This document shows positions 1-10,767 of a DNA stretch of 64,000 nucleotides, piece after piece; the stretch's first letter is position 1, and each line of letters begins with the position of its first letter. Origin of the DNA: Eutreptiella sp. 'Long Island Sound 2002'. Lineage: Eukaryota > Euglenozoa > Euglenophyceae > Eutreptiales > Eutreptiaceae. The notes below the pieces were generated by a model. The model made no database searches. It worked only from the letters and a program-made list of their open reading frames with translations, and was not told where the DNA came from. The stretch covers positions 186,520,495 to 186,584,494 of the forward strand of contig OZ038379.1 of NCBI GenBank assembly GCA_964036045.1, written 5' to 3'. The position numbers were made by a program, and so were the translations under genes.

Positions 1-870
1 GAATTCTTGGGGATGTACCGTGGTGACACACTACTTTGTCCACCGCCCACTTCAAATCGATGAGCGGCCCGGCCGCGTAGAGAAGGTGGTTGTGGGCGGT
101 GGTGTGTTTTTCCCATGTCTCCATGGTGATCCACCCGGAGTACGTTTTGGAGTCGTCCTCCGCCTTGAGTTCGGCAAAAGCCTTTTTGATGGCCTTGGAC
201 CAAATTTTTGATGACAAATAATTGGGGGGTTGATCCTTTTTATCATTGCCCGGGAAGACGTAGAAACTGCCATGTTTTTTGAGGATGTCCTTGAGGTGCT
301 TGATGGGCTCATGAGCGGCGGTCACCGAGTGTTGCGGTTGTTGGAGAGGTACTTGTAAGTCGTTGAATGAAATGTGCAAGTCGTCTTCACCGAGACCTAC
401 GCTCCAAGGAGAAAGATCATACAATTGTTGTCTCGCCGCCGCCGGCAGGGAGACCTTTTTCCGGTTGAAGGCTTTTGATTTGTTCTCATTCAGGACATAC
501 AAGTGAAAGTCGTTTTGCACCGCCTTTTGCTCGGAAGCAGCCACAAAAGCCGCCAATTTTGACGTTGAAGTTTGTTCCAGCCTGAGGTTCGTGGATATTT
601 CGAATTGAGCGGGTTGAGCAACTTTGTTTCCACCAAATAGGAATGACATGTTGGGCGCGGCAATGTAGGTGTTATTGATGGTATAATTGACAAGAGATGG
701 TTGACGGTATCCGTGGACGATAAAACAGATGTGGATGTAATCGTTGGTGATAAAGGCTTGTAGATAGTCGATTGTGATGCTATTTTGTTGATGGGACTGA
801 TCTGCACGCCCAGAAATCGTCAAATCAGGACGATTTGTATTTGATTTGACTTTACTGCATTTCAGAAATG
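1..870 (-). CDS. Partial protein of unknown function, runs off left edge
   Basis: Reading the minus strand from about 870 down to base 1 gives about 290 codons without a stop, which is long for chance at this composition. The frame has no stop at the left edge, so the 3' end is missing. A pyrimidine tract followed by CAG (complement of 871-890) just upstream looks like a 3' splice site, so this may be a later exon. An internal Met starts MSFLFGGNKVAQPAQFEI. The C-terminal visible part is Lys/Ala rich (KAIKKAFAELKAEDD). I do not recognise a family. No retroelement motifs (DTG, YxDD, DDE) are seen, so it could be host, viral or transposon-borne. It lies outside the repeats that begin at 1414. 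I am fairly sure it is coding and have no idea of its function. Confidence 0.5.
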
Positions 871-1413
871 CTGAAATCGAAAAAAAATAGACACTCAGAA
901 AGAGACCCACGCAGCAGTTGCGCTGCATGGGGGTGGGGCCGCGGCCACGTCCTGCCCGCTTCCTGCCAATTCACCATGGCAGCGGGGGCGTAGATGGTCT
1001 TGAGGTCCTTGATGTGCAGTCGTTCAACTCAACGAACTGGTTGTGGTTGTTGAGGAGGGTGCTGGAGCACTGGATTGGAAGTGCGGCTGGTTGGCCAGCC
1101 GGTGGTTGTGGAGGTGGTTGACGCGGCCTTGCTGGTCGGCCGATGGGACTCCGGGTCAGCCGATGGGGCTGATGCAGGAGTCCTGGTCTGTGCACCTCTT
1201 TCACGGTTGCTGCGCGGTCAGGGCGATGCTCTGGACGGCGCTGCAGGCTCCGTGACGAACTCGGCGCTGTCGCTGAGTGGCGCTGCGAGCCGCTGCGCTG
1301 CGCTGCGAGACGCTGCGCTGCGCTGCGAGCTGCGAGCTGCGCCGCGCTGCTCGGGGTTGGTGGCCCCGAGTGGCACGCGGGGGCTGGGTAACCCCGCGGC
1401 CGTGAAACGCTTT
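871..1413. other. Non-coding gap with GCTGC-rich low-complexity tract
   Basis: No convincing gene. From about 1255 to 1350 the sequence is an irregular GCTGC/GCGAG low-complexity tract. It ends where the long repeat shared with 45796 begins. Confidence 0.5.
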
Positions 1414-4248
1414 TGACGCGTTCCCGTGGGGGGCCGGCCACGGGACGCTGCGGTGACACGCACAGGTGAGCAGGCAGGCAAAGCACTACGCTCACAAGGG
1501 CATCAATACGCTCGTGTCATGTGACAAAGCGTTTCAGAATCCTTGCCACTCTGCAAAGAGGGAACGAAAGTATGTACAGCAACACATCAGGATATGTACA
1601 CCTGGGGTTAAGACTGGACTGGGGTAAGGGCATTACAGGACAATAGACACTCAGTCCCAACTCATATCCCAATCCCAGGTCCGACCCTCTCAGTGGCTGG
1701 TGGGGGCGGGGGCTCAAACACAACCCATGCCCTGCTCAGTCCGGACCCTGAAACCCTGCCAATGGGGGAGATGTCCCGCAAAGCCACAGGCGAGTACCTG
1801 GGAACCAATGGGCTCCAAGGCCAACCGACAGTGGCTCCCTATGCTCCCTCAACGGCAGGTTCCAACTCCTCTCTGAGCCAGAGATATGGCCCCGCCATTA
1901 TCACCCAGGAGTTGGTAGCTGAAAATGGGCTGTTTCAGCCCAAACTGAAATTAACTCAAAAATCCCCAAAGGTGACCCCTCGTCCGGAACCGCCAGAGGT
2001 AGGGACGAGGCAACTGACCCTATGCCCTTCGAGTACGAACCCCCTTGAGCCCTCACCCAACCTGGTTCCCTCTGAGGTCCCGGCATCAGGGCAACACGGA
2101 TGAGTCAAGTGGGGTCATGATGCCAAAATCACCAAAATTGGCGTCATTCCCACGCGTGGCTCGCCCGGCCAAGGTAAGGCCAATGGCTCACAGGGTAGGA
2201 GGCAGGACCTAGGACTTATATCTGAGTGTACAACTTAGATTTAGGTCCGGGCTCCCTATGGGCTTAGAGAAATGGGGCCGCCAATTGACCACACGGAAGG
2301 GGGAAATTGGGGTCCCAAAATTGGGTCAAATTTGGCTGCTCGAAATGAGCCAAAATTCGGTGTGCTCCCAATAGTATACCTCCACGCCGGCTTGGAGATC
2401 GGATCCGCCATTCCATACGCGATCCACCGGGAGTCCAACGGAGACTCCCATGCCCTTGGCTCTCAAAGATCTCCATGCCACTTGGCGTGGTGACGATCCC
2501 AATTGGGTCCACAAATGCCAAAATTGCAAAATTGCCCACACTCACTTTGGGCTAGCGCCTTAACGAAGGTGGCTCCGCTTCGCCCACGTGGTGTGTGGAC
2601 CATGGGGTCCATTACCCATAACACCCATGTCATATATGGTCCATTGGTCCATGCGTCCGGCGTGCACGAGGGTTAGAACATAGTGCACGGCGGGCAGCAA
2701 AAGTGGAAAATTGCTCAAAATGGCCAAAAATGCGCACACTCATGGTTCGGGCAAATGAGGCACATGCCCGACTCGGACCGGAGTGTGCCATAGGATTGGT
2801 ATCAAGTCCTATGTGTCCAACATATCTTTTGGGCGTCGCCCAACTCCTCCGGTTTTGGGAATGGCAGAGTCGCCAAGTGAGCCCATGATTTGGGATAGTC
2901 CCAAATCGCCAACATGGCGGCCCCGGTATGCCAAGCTCAAGAGGAGTTATTCGCCGGGTCCAAGATATGTTGGGGACCGAAGTATGTACCCTCATAACAT
3001 ACTTGGGTCATGCTGTCAATTGAGCGCAACGTTGAGATATACGGTCGCCACTTGACATCATGACGAGCCAAAAACGGCAAAATTGGCACAAAGACACATA
3101 AACGTGCATTGAAAGGTGCACAATTATATTATAATATCTTCGGCTTGGATCGTGCAATCACTTAATCCTTCTAAACACAATGACTTGACACCAATGACCT
3201 TCGATCCCACATATGTGCTCCACTTGGGGCGCCTTGAAAGGTTACGAGCGCTACTTCCCAAGTGGGCACATGAAAATATGGAAAATTGCAAAACACACAC
3301 CTTGCTCCCAACGCATTGCTTCGGGATCACCACACAAGCTTCCCTTCACGAAGGTTAGGCATGCAATTGACCGTAGGGAGTATGGAGAAGGGGCTTGCAC
3401 AATATGAGGTCCATTGGCGGGCTTGGCTTGGAGTAATGGACCCGCCAAATGGGCACGCAACACAACACATGGCACATACCACATATTGCCCAAAAAGATA
3501 GCTCCCACCACGATATGTCATGCCCCTCCAAGGGCATAACTTTGTGTCAATCGCTCATAGGAACTCAAGGAGAGTTCCTATGCAACACCAACACTTGCGC
3601 GCTACACTCGAAAGTTATCTTAACGCACGCAATATCATGGCCAATGAGTTGTAACGCAAACTCTACCCTCTTGACCATGATCCATTACACTAGCGCGCAC
3701 GTGTGGAGACGCAAGGCATATAATGCTTCCTAAATTACGTCCGGAGTATTGTGAATACATCCCACGTTTCCTTATCGTCAATACTCGCAAGCGGCACGAG
3801 ATATGACCCTCACAAGTGGCCTCACGAATCAATTTTGTTTTGCCCATATCTCTGAGTCAAATGGAGGGCAAGATAAAAGGCAAGTTGATTCGTGCATAGG
3901 GAAGCACGTAGGTCCACTCGAAAGAGGTCAAATCAAGTGCGGGGATGTCGAAGTCGAAAATCCGATTTCGACATCCTGAAAAATTCGGATTAAGGTTGCG
4001 AGTGTAAGATGTGAAAATTGCGGAAGCGTCCATGCAGTTTCTGAAGGCTTTGGAGCCTTCGTGACGGATTGCGTTAAAATTTCCATTATAAACAGTTAAA
4101 CTGGCGGTTACGGTAAAGTCGCGATCCAACCGCCAGCAGTCAAAACAGTGAATATCAGAACGGAAGCATAAAAATTGACGGAAACAATATGAAAATAAAA
4201 CCCTGTTGATTCCTGATATTCTGATATACAAATCTCCGCTGGCGGTGC
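1414..4248 (-). repeat. Left (3') LTR-like copy of element C, mosaic
   Basis: This stretch starts TGACGCG and ends GTGCA. From 1414 to about 3455 it is closely similar to 45796-47830 (same order, many long identical runs, for example around 1490-1560, 2600-2900 and 3130-3230). From about 3455 to 4254 that similarity stops and it instead matches 10010-10772, the end of element C's other LTR. It therefore reads as the 3' LTR of a minus-strand Ty3 element made of two different LTR types. The short reading frames in it are not convincing as genes. The inner boundary (4248) is set by homology and could be off by several bases. Confidence 0.6.
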
Positions 4249-5557
4249 ATCGGTTGCCGATGCGGGGCTTTACGGCACGGAACGGAGCGTCAACGGGCGT
4301 CTTCCCTTCCGTACATGGGGTTAGTGGACCGGAGACCGGTTGTATGCCGTAACCTGGCCATGGGGTTCTGGGTACCGCTTCAATGGAGTCCAGCGTCGAC
4401 TTGAGACCCTCCATCGGACATGGGGTGGATCCTATGCCGGTTATGACCAAGATCCCCTTCGCCCTATCCGCGATGATCTTCTCCACCGTACGTCTGGTAT
4501 TGTCCAGGGAGCCATGCCAATACATGGGTCCCCACTCCTTCAAACCCCAATGCCTGTGCCAGGCTGAGTCTCCTCGATGCCAATGCCTCCTACACTTCCG
4601 CAGAAGTGGGGCATCCCGGGAAGCGAAGACGTCCGTCTCGGGCGCTTCAGCTCCCAGCGTCTGGATCATCCTGGCATACACCTGCGGGGCCATTCCATAC
4701 TCCGTGAGCTGAACTCCACGGTCTCCTCTGGACTTGGCACCCACAGCTTGCACTGCTTGGACGATCCGATCCTCTTCCTCAGCATTCCATTGGGATGACC
4801 CGCATGCATAGTCCGTGGACAGCCATGTGAGGCATTCATCATCCTCTCGGACCAGCGTTGCACGATGGGGAAGGGCTCCAATGGCGTTGGCCACCATGAA
4901 GTCGTACCCCATGATCATATCCCAATCTGTAATGTCGGCCACATAGAAGTTCCCGGATAGAGTGCTTCTCTTCGCCTGATCAGGGCGGTTCAAGCGCTCA
5001 TGTTCCCAGAATTCCATACTGATAGTGGCCTCATGGGTGCCACCACCCATGATCTCTCCGTTGGCGACCTTCAGGCGGACCGGTCGCCGGCTGGGCTGCA
5101 GGAGTTCCTCCTTGAACAACCCTCTCCGGACCAGGCGCACCTGGGCACCCGTATCCACTAACACATCCACCACCTTCTCCTCTCGTCCGCACCGTACTCG
5201 CACTTTCAAGTGCAACTGCCGCTCGTCGCCATGAGGTGTATGGACGACTCTCACGGCATGCAACTCTAGCACGTCCGGGTGCATCAGGACTTCAAGGGTA
5301 TGGTCACGGATGGTGTAGATCTTGGGTTGGTCCTGCCCGTCCACGGGGCTCTCCGTGGTCGCTCCTTCCTTCTTGCCATGTCCCGTACCCACATGTACTT
5401 CCCTTGGCAGGGCGCTCCAGGGGTTGGGAGTGGTGAAGCTCAGTGGTTTTGGCTCTTCCGGAGCCTTCTTCGGCACCCGATGTGCCTTCGCTTTCTCGAG
5501 GATTCCACTGATTTTTGGAGGAGAGACCTCCGAGGTCCCACTCCCGTGGGGGCTCCT
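3857..5557 (-). CDS. Protease (retropepsin) plus degenerate pre-RT domain of element C
   Basis: The frame is open from the codon after the gag TAG (5557) to a TGA at 3857. A retropepsin motif VLVDTGAQ is followed by VANGEIMGGG and by DWDMIMGYDFM, the usual C-terminal half of a Ty3 protease. Next comes a region with DVFASRD (about 4625-4640) that matches a domain lying between protease and RT in elements A and B. The position where those have NPPF reads YWHGSL here (about 4510-4530), so its putative catalytic motif is lost. Beyond about 4385 the frame reads into 3' UTR and LTR sequence (TASGDLYI is LTR-derived) and is probably not native protein. There is no RT. Confidence 0.7.
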   Translation of the reverse strand, partial: RSPHGSGTSEVSPPKISGILEKAKAHRVPKKAPEEPKPLSFTTPNPWSALPREVHVGTGHGKKEGATTESPVDGQDQPKIYTIRDHTLEVLMHPDVLELHAVRVVHTPHGDERQLHLKVRVRCGREEKVVDVLVDTGAQVRLVRRGLFKEELLQPSRRPVRLKVANGEIMGGGTHEATISMEFWEHERLNRPDQAKRSTLSGNFYVADITDWDMIMGYDFMVANAIGALPHRATLVREDDECLTWLSTDYACGSSQWNAEEEDRIVQAVQAVGAKSRGDRGVQLTEYGMAPQVYARMIQTLGAEAPETDVFASRDAPLLRKCRRHWHRGDSAWHRHWGLKEWGPMYWHGSLDNTRRTVEKIIADRAKGILVITGIGSTPCPMEGLKSTLDSIEAVPRTPWPGYGIQPVSGPLTPCTEGKTPVDAPFRAVKPRIGNRCTASGDLYIRISGINRVLFSYCFRQFLCFRSDIHCFDCWRLDRDFTVTASLTVYNGNFNAIRHEGSKAFRNCMDASAIFTSYTRNLNPNFSGCRNRIFDFDIPALDLTSFEWTYVLPYARINLPFILPSI

Positions 5558-5560
5558 CTA
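5558..5560 (-). promoter_or_regulatory. In-frame amber codon at Gag/Pro boundary (candidate readthrough site), element C
   Basis: Minus strand reads TAG AGG AGC CCC. Gag and protease are in the same frame. After a 7-base spacer there is a perfect 5-bp hairpin (CCCAC, loop GGGA, GTGGG), then a second stem GACCT/AGGTC. The layout resembles the amber readthrough signal of gammaretroviruses. Function is inferred. Confidence 0.55.
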
Positions 5561-8500
5561 GACTTGGCTTCCCGCAGCCCCTTCCGGCTGCGATCCGCCA
5601 GGACTTTGTCCACCACGTTGCTGGGCTCTGAGTTCCTCCAATGTCCTCAACATGTCCTCAGCAACCTCCTCGATCGACCTCACTCGTCGGTCTTGACCAG
5701 GTCCACCACCATAGCCTCTTCCTCCGCCTTTTCCTTGGCCTTTGCCTTGGCCTTTTCCCCCGTCTCCGCCCTTCGCCTTCCAGTCGGAAATCCGCTGCTC
5801 CTTGGGCTTCTTCTCGGGGTGGGCTGCGAAATAGGCCTTCTTGTCCGCCTCATACACCTTGCACTGACGGTGGTCGTGTGCATGGTTGTTTCCCTTGCCA
5901 TAACAGACCCAGCACCCGTCGTGCTGAGACCTGTACTCTCGGAACGAGAGCGGTGGGTTCCCGATCCTCCTTGGCTCTTTGCCCTTCTTGGGTCCCACCT
6001 GGCTCCATCTGGACCGATCCTGCCCATTGTTCTTCACGTTGTGTGCCACAAACGCGAAGAAATGGGCCTCCTCGTGATCCTCCCGGGACCAGTGGTCTTG
6101 GCCACTTCCACTACCATCCTCCGCGGAGTTGGCCGTGTCCTCCTGGATCTCCCGATGATGGCGGTCTTCTCGGTGGCCTCGTTGTCCATGACCATGTCGA
6201 TCCTGCACGTGGGCCTCGTTCTTCGCATTGAGCTTCAACTCCACCGTGATGTACTTCACGATCTCGTCAAGGCTCATGCGGGCGAAGATGACTTGCATCC
6301 TCAGCGGCTCCCCGCGCCTCCACTCCACGTTGTTGAGGCGCAGCAACCTTTGCCCCATGGAGTCCCCGAATACCTCCACGTACACGGCGTTCTTCAGTCC
6401 CAACATCCGGTCGGGTTCGCCCAGGTTCCTCCTGAAGAACTCCATGATACCCGCATGGGTGTCCTCCGCCGCCATGATCCTCACCGCCACCCGTCTCTTG
6501 GCGCGCTTCTTCTCCTCGTCCTCCACTCTCCTCTTCCAGCTGCCGGGGAGGACGTCCTTCAGCAAGTGGCGGATCTCACTGGCCTCGTTCCAGTCTTCCA
6601 CCAACTTGAGGCATCTGCGGTACTTCCGCAGATACCGGTTCCACTCCCGGACCCGCAACTCACCGCGGTCCAGCGGCAGTGGAATGGACCACAGGTCCTC
6701 CAGCTTCTGGTTTGGAGCGTCCACCCGCTCCTCGTCCTCCAACCACTGGAGGCAGGCCTGCTCCGTGCGGATCAATCCTTCCCGGATCTGATCCCGCAGC
6801 TCCTCCTTGAGGTCCTGCGCCAGCCGGTGTGGGAATGTCCGGCATACCCACTTGTCCCGCGGCGCTCCCCGCATCTCGCCGACGACCTCCTCGGCGAAGT
6901 CCTCCCAGTCCAGGATGAAGTCATCCAGGTTGGACGGGTTCCCGTCGTAGTAGGGGATTTTGATTCCCCTGAGGTCGTCAATCCTGATGGCGTCTCCGAC
7001 GTCTCCAGCCACCACTCCACCGAGACGGATACCACCTGTGGCCGGGGGGTGTGAGTACACTCCCCGTACATCCCTCTCCTCCATGGAGTGCGGTCCAGTT
7101 GGGCCTGAACCCATGGGGTTTGGAATGCGGGAAGGATTTGCCCCATCGGCCGTCCATATCCCCGTATTGGGATCCTTCGCCCACAGGTTTCCGCTTGGAT
7201 GGCCTCGACCATGTCCGTCGGCGCTTCCCATGGTTCGCCCCTGCATGGTCTGGTTCTGGATCTCGATCTTCTCTTCCGCATAGACTGCCATATTCGTCGT
7301 GAGCGGTACATCCTGGGCGGCATGGGACATCTGTACCGTCAGGCTCCTCGGGTCCGTGGTCACGTGCCCTTCCCGCATGGACCCAGCCGGTGCCGTGTGT
7401 TCCCCGAGCATTGTTGACTCGCTGAACAGGGGAACATACGGCAGCGCACCCGGGTCAACACGCGGAGGCGCGTATGGTGCCTCTGCAGGGCCGCCCATGG
7501 GTTTCTCCATGGCGCTCCTGAGGGTCTTAACCCGCTCCACCAGCTCTACCGCGGCCGGCTTTGCCGGGAGCTCCGGACCCGAGGCGAGGGGCTGTCGCTC
7601 CTCTAGCCTTCTCAGGCGTCCCGACATGTCCTCCACTAAGTGGAGGAGGCTGTCCACCACTTGCTGCTGCTTCTGCAGGGCCAGCTCCAGATTCTCCCGG
7701 TACCGGGCCTGATCCGCTCGCAGCTCCTCCATGTGGTTCTCCGCGGCCGACTGGTTGTCCAGGATCCCCGCGACGTCCTCCTCTAGAGCGTCCTTGGCGT
7801 TGTCCAGGCGGTCAAGGTGACGCACGATGGCGTCCATCCCCATCTTCGGGTACTTGCCCATGAGGAAGGACACGTGCTTGCAGTGGCACGCAGCGTGCTT
7901 TCCGCCGGATTCAGCGCAACCCGCGGTTCCCGGCACCTCAGACTCATCGCCCATGGGCGTATCGCCTATGGCGTCCGTCTCTGGTCCCGTGTGCCGGGGC
8001 ACAGGTGCCGTCCGGGCCCTGGCTGGCCTCTCTAAGCCCTCGGCGTCGTGCTGCAGGGCGGGCTCGGGGGCCGTATGCGCCCTGGCGATCGGCGCGGACA
8101 TCTCCGGCTCCGAAGGTGGCTCGTGGGCTGTCCGATAGCCCTCGGAGTGCCCCTTGGATTCCCACAGCCTGACCGGGCTGGGGTCCGTGTCCATAGCCCC
8201 GGCGTCCCTTGCCGCGGACTTGGGCGACCCGCGCTTCCGGTAGCGCCGGGCCCGTCCTCCACTGCTGCCCGAATGGCAGGCCTCATCAGAGTCCTCCGCG
8301 GCGGAGCGGAGGTTGCATGCCTTTCGGCAGCGACGCTCACACATGGAGACCAGGTCCTCCATGTCACGTCCTCCTCTTCCCGAATGTCGTTCTTCTCTTC
8401 GGGCTTCAACCTCCGGAGTTTGCCAGGCTCTTGAACGTCTCGGTCCTTCTATGGCTCCAATCTCCGGCGTGGTCTCCACCGAGTCCACAATACGCACCCG

Positions 8501-8668
8501 GGGCGTACTTGGGCAGGGCTCATGAGGGCCCAAGTCCCCGGGTCGGCGGTAGGTAGGGGCAGCAGGTAAGCCTCTGCTACCATAAAGAAGGTCCCTACCA
8601 GGACCGGCCCCCGCTGTGCCCCTTCCGCCTGTAACCCCTGCCGATTTGCTCCTGATCAACGATTGCAT
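5558..8668 (-). CDS. gag: Gag polyprotein of element C, starts inside the LTR
   Basis: A 1036-residue frame from an ATG at 8668 to TAG at 5558. It has a long polar N-terminal part, a capsid-like region beginning IPYYDGNPSNLDDFILDWEDF, and a zinc-knuckle-like cluster CWVCYGKGNNHAHDHRQC near the C-terminus, then a Gly/Lys-rich tail. This is long for a Ty3 Gag. The ATG lies in the 5' LTR (which begins at 8583), so the first about 28 residues are LTR-encoded and the primer site is translated as Gly-Ser-Arg-Gly. Element B shows the same arrangement. The start is the only ATG upstream of the primer site that keeps this frame open, but initiation at an internal Met cannot be excluded. Confidence 0.8.
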   Translation of the reverse strand: MQSLIRSKSAGVTGGRGTAGAGPGRDLLYGSRGLPAAPTYRRPGDLGPHEPCPSTPRVRIVDSVETTPEIGAIEGPRRSRAWQTPEVEARREERHSGRGGRDMEDLVSMCERRCRKACNLRSAAEDSDEACHSGSSGGRARRYRKRGSPKSAARDAGAMDTDPSPVRLWESKGHSEGYRTAHEPPSEPEMSAPIARAHTAPEPALQHDAEGLERPARARTAPVPRHTGPETDAIGDTPMGDESEVPGTAGCAESGGKHAACHCKHVSFLMGKYPKMGMDAIVRHLDRLDNAKDALEEDVAGILDNQSAAENHMEELRADQARYRENLELALQKQQQVVDSLLHLVEDMSGRLRRLEERQPLASGPELPAKPAAVELVERVKTLRSAMEKPMGGPAEAPYAPPRVDPGALPYVPLFSESTMLGEHTAPAGSMREGHVTTDPRSLTVQMSHAAQDVPLTTNMAVYAEEKIEIQNQTMQGRTMGSADGHGRGHPSGNLWAKDPNTGIWTADGANPSRIPNPMGSGPTGPHSMEERDVRGVYSHPPATGGIRLGGVVAGDVGDAIRIDDLRGIKIPYYDGNPSNLDDFILDWEDFAEEVVGEMRGAPRDKWVCRTFPHRLAQDLKEELRDQIREGLIRTEQACLQWLEDEERVDAPNQKLEDLWSIPLPLDRGELRVREWNRYLRKYRRCLKLVEDWNEASEIRHLLKDVLPGSWKRRVEDEEKKRAKRRVAVRIMAAEDTHAGIMEFFRRNLGEPDRMLGLKNAVYVEVFGDSMGQRLLRLNNVEWRRGEPLRMQVIFARMSLDEIVKYITVELKLNAKNEAHVQDRHGHGQRGHREDRHHREIQEDTANSAEDGSGSGQDHWSREDHEEAHFFAFVAHNVKNNGQDRSRWSQVGPKKGKEPRRIGNPPLSFREYRSQHDGCWVCYGKGNNHAHDHRQCKVYEADKKAYFAAHPEKKPKEQRISDWKAKGGDGGKGQGKGQGKGGGRGYGGGPGQDRRVRSIEEVAEDMLRTLEELRAQQRGGQSPGGSQPEGAAGSQV
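8571..8582 (-). other. Primer binding site, initiator tRNA-Met, element C
   Basis: Minus strand TGGTAGCAGAGG is complementary to the 3' end of eukaryotic initiator tRNA-Met (CCTCTGCTACCA) over 12 bases and abuts the presumed 5' LTR. Confidence 0.8.
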
Positions 8669-10767
8669 TGCTCAAAATCCAAGGTTCCAAATCCAAAAAT
8701 ATAGAAAATAAAATTCTCCTTCCACCTTGAATGGCAACCAGATCCCACAAATACAGCAATAACCCAATTCACAATCCAAATCAGGCTGCGGGCTTTCGTT
8801 CAGCACACCAGTATTCCCACGGTGGCGGGCATGTACAAGAATTGCACCAAGGAAGAAAGCCCTGAAATTGGCATATGAACACAAATAAAGCAAAGTTGGG
8901 GAAAGAGGTAAACATACACATTCACAGCCATAAACCCCTCATTCCCTGGACTCAAGACCTTCCCTTGACTCACCAACATATTGCCCTGAACCAGGTCAAA
9001 TGGGATGGCTGAATGCCATGTGTCACAAGTCACTACATAAACCCCAAAAATGTGTTCACTCCCAAGCCTCTAAATCCTAGCCCAATAGGGGAGGTGGCGT
9101 GTCATGGCCTAGAGTGGCACTCAGGACCATGCCCTACCCTGACATAACCTTGGTTGGACTTGGAGTCGAATGGGCTTAGAGAAATGACCTATGAGTTTGA
9201 ACTCATAACATGTCAAAAAACTGCCAATTCACACCATATTGGCCATATATCAAAAATATGCTCAAAATTGAAGTTACTACTTAACCGAAGTCTCAAAGCA
9301 TGCATGGAATCGAAGTCTAATATTCATGGAGGATAGAGACCAAAGGCCAATGCCCATGCACATCCCCATATTACCCTCGAAACCTCTTCGGATATGGGCG
9401 CCACGCACTGCCCAAGTCCGCCCATGATCTTGAGACCAATTCTTGAAATCCTTCGTGTGCCAAGCCAAATGGAGTACGTGATCCGGCATATGGTGGTGTT
9501 CGACTCCAAAGCATATGCCAACATATGAACAACATACCAGGGTTCGACTCTCCATAGGCTTCTTGCTGTTTGCTGACCAGGTAAGTACACAAAACGCAAA
9601 CATGAGCAAAAATTGAGGTCAAAAACATGAAAATATGACCAAATACAAAGTTGTCATGATAGTATATCTCTATGCTCACCCATGATCTCCGCTCATGGTT
9701 CAATGCACAAATGATTGGAACCATTCACGAACAATTCCCCCACTTGGATCCCCAATCGGGCGCATGGAGATACCTTCGCCACTAATATCTACATGCCCCA
9801 TGAAAATGGGAGTGCACCCATGGATCTCTTTGTCAAACATACCATGAGCAATACATACGCGGTAGACTTGGTCTAGCGCTTTGAATTCCACAATTGGGAC
9901 ATGGGCAAAGCCCTTGTCACGTATGGCTCCCCATCTCTTCGGCCACACGAAGATATATAACATGGGCGTGAGCATATCAAACATATACCATGCGTACAAC
10001 ACATACCCTCAAAATATGGCTCCCACCATGATATGCCATGTCCCTCCATTGACATAACTTCACGTTAAAAATACGTAGGAACCCAAGGAAAATTGCTATG
10101 CAACCCCAACACTCATGCGGTACACTCGAAAGTCACAATAAAATGTTCGGTTGCACGGTCCAAGAGTTATATATCACTTTATACCCTCTTGACCCTTATC
10201 CCTTGCTACACCGGGCATGTGTGCGCACCAAAGGCGTTTGATGCTTCCTAAATTAAGTTGAGACCAAGGCGTTTGCAACCCAACCTTCCTTATTCTCTTT
10301 CCTCACACTCGCGCGTAGATATGGTCCTTCAAAGTGATCCCACGATTCGCTTTTGTTTCCCTTATATCTCCAAGTCAAATGGGTGGCAAGTATAAGGGAA
10401 ACCTGATTCGGGCATAGGGAAAGGAGTATGACCACTCGAAGAAGTCCAAACCAAGTGCGGAGATGTCGAAGTCGAAAATCCGATTTCGACATCACGAAAA
10501 ATTCTGATTAAAATTTCGAGTGCTTATTTAGAGAATTGCGGAAGCAACGAACCCTTTGCTGATGAAATCTGACCCTTCAACGGAATATCCGCCCAAATAT
10601 CTGGAAATAACAGTTAACCAATCGGTTAACGCAAAATCGCGAGCCAACTGACAGTCGCCGATACATTGACAATCAGAACGAAAGGCTGAAAAATTACCGA
10701 AACATTATGATAATAAAACCCTGTTGATTCCTGATATTCCGATATATAAATCTCCGCTGGCGGTGCC
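8583..10767 (-). repeat. Right (5') LTR of element C
   Basis: Its inner edge is fixed by the primer site at 8571-8582. On the plus strand it begins TAAAG where element B's LTR begins TGAAAG. The outer 760 bases (10010-10772) match 3490-4254 of the left LTR, with the motif CTCCGCTGGCGGTGC near both ends. The inner 1.4 kb has only patchy similarity to the left copy. It has no convincing gene apart from the gag start at 8668. The outer boundary is approximate. Confidence 0.6.

Larger units (their letters stand above)
1414..10767 (-). mobile_element. Element C: internally deleted Ty3/gypsy retrotransposon
   Basis: Minus-strand element in the order 5' LTR (right), primer site, gag, in-frame TAG, protease, 3' LTR (left). 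RT, RNase H and integrase are absent: the frame after the protease domain runs straight into 3'-end sequence. The string TTCTGGGTACCGCTTCA at about 4366-4382 also occurs in the 3' region of element D (about 48777-48793), so the deletion joint is probably there. It could move only with help from another element. No matching 5-bp target duplication was found at the two outer ends, consistent with recombination. Confidence 0.65.

Noticed and set aside
5279-7054. 591-residue plus-strand frame opposite element C gag
   Set aside because: It is a shadow of the 1036-residue Gag on the other strand, which has capsid-like and zinc-knuckle motifs; the plus frame has none.
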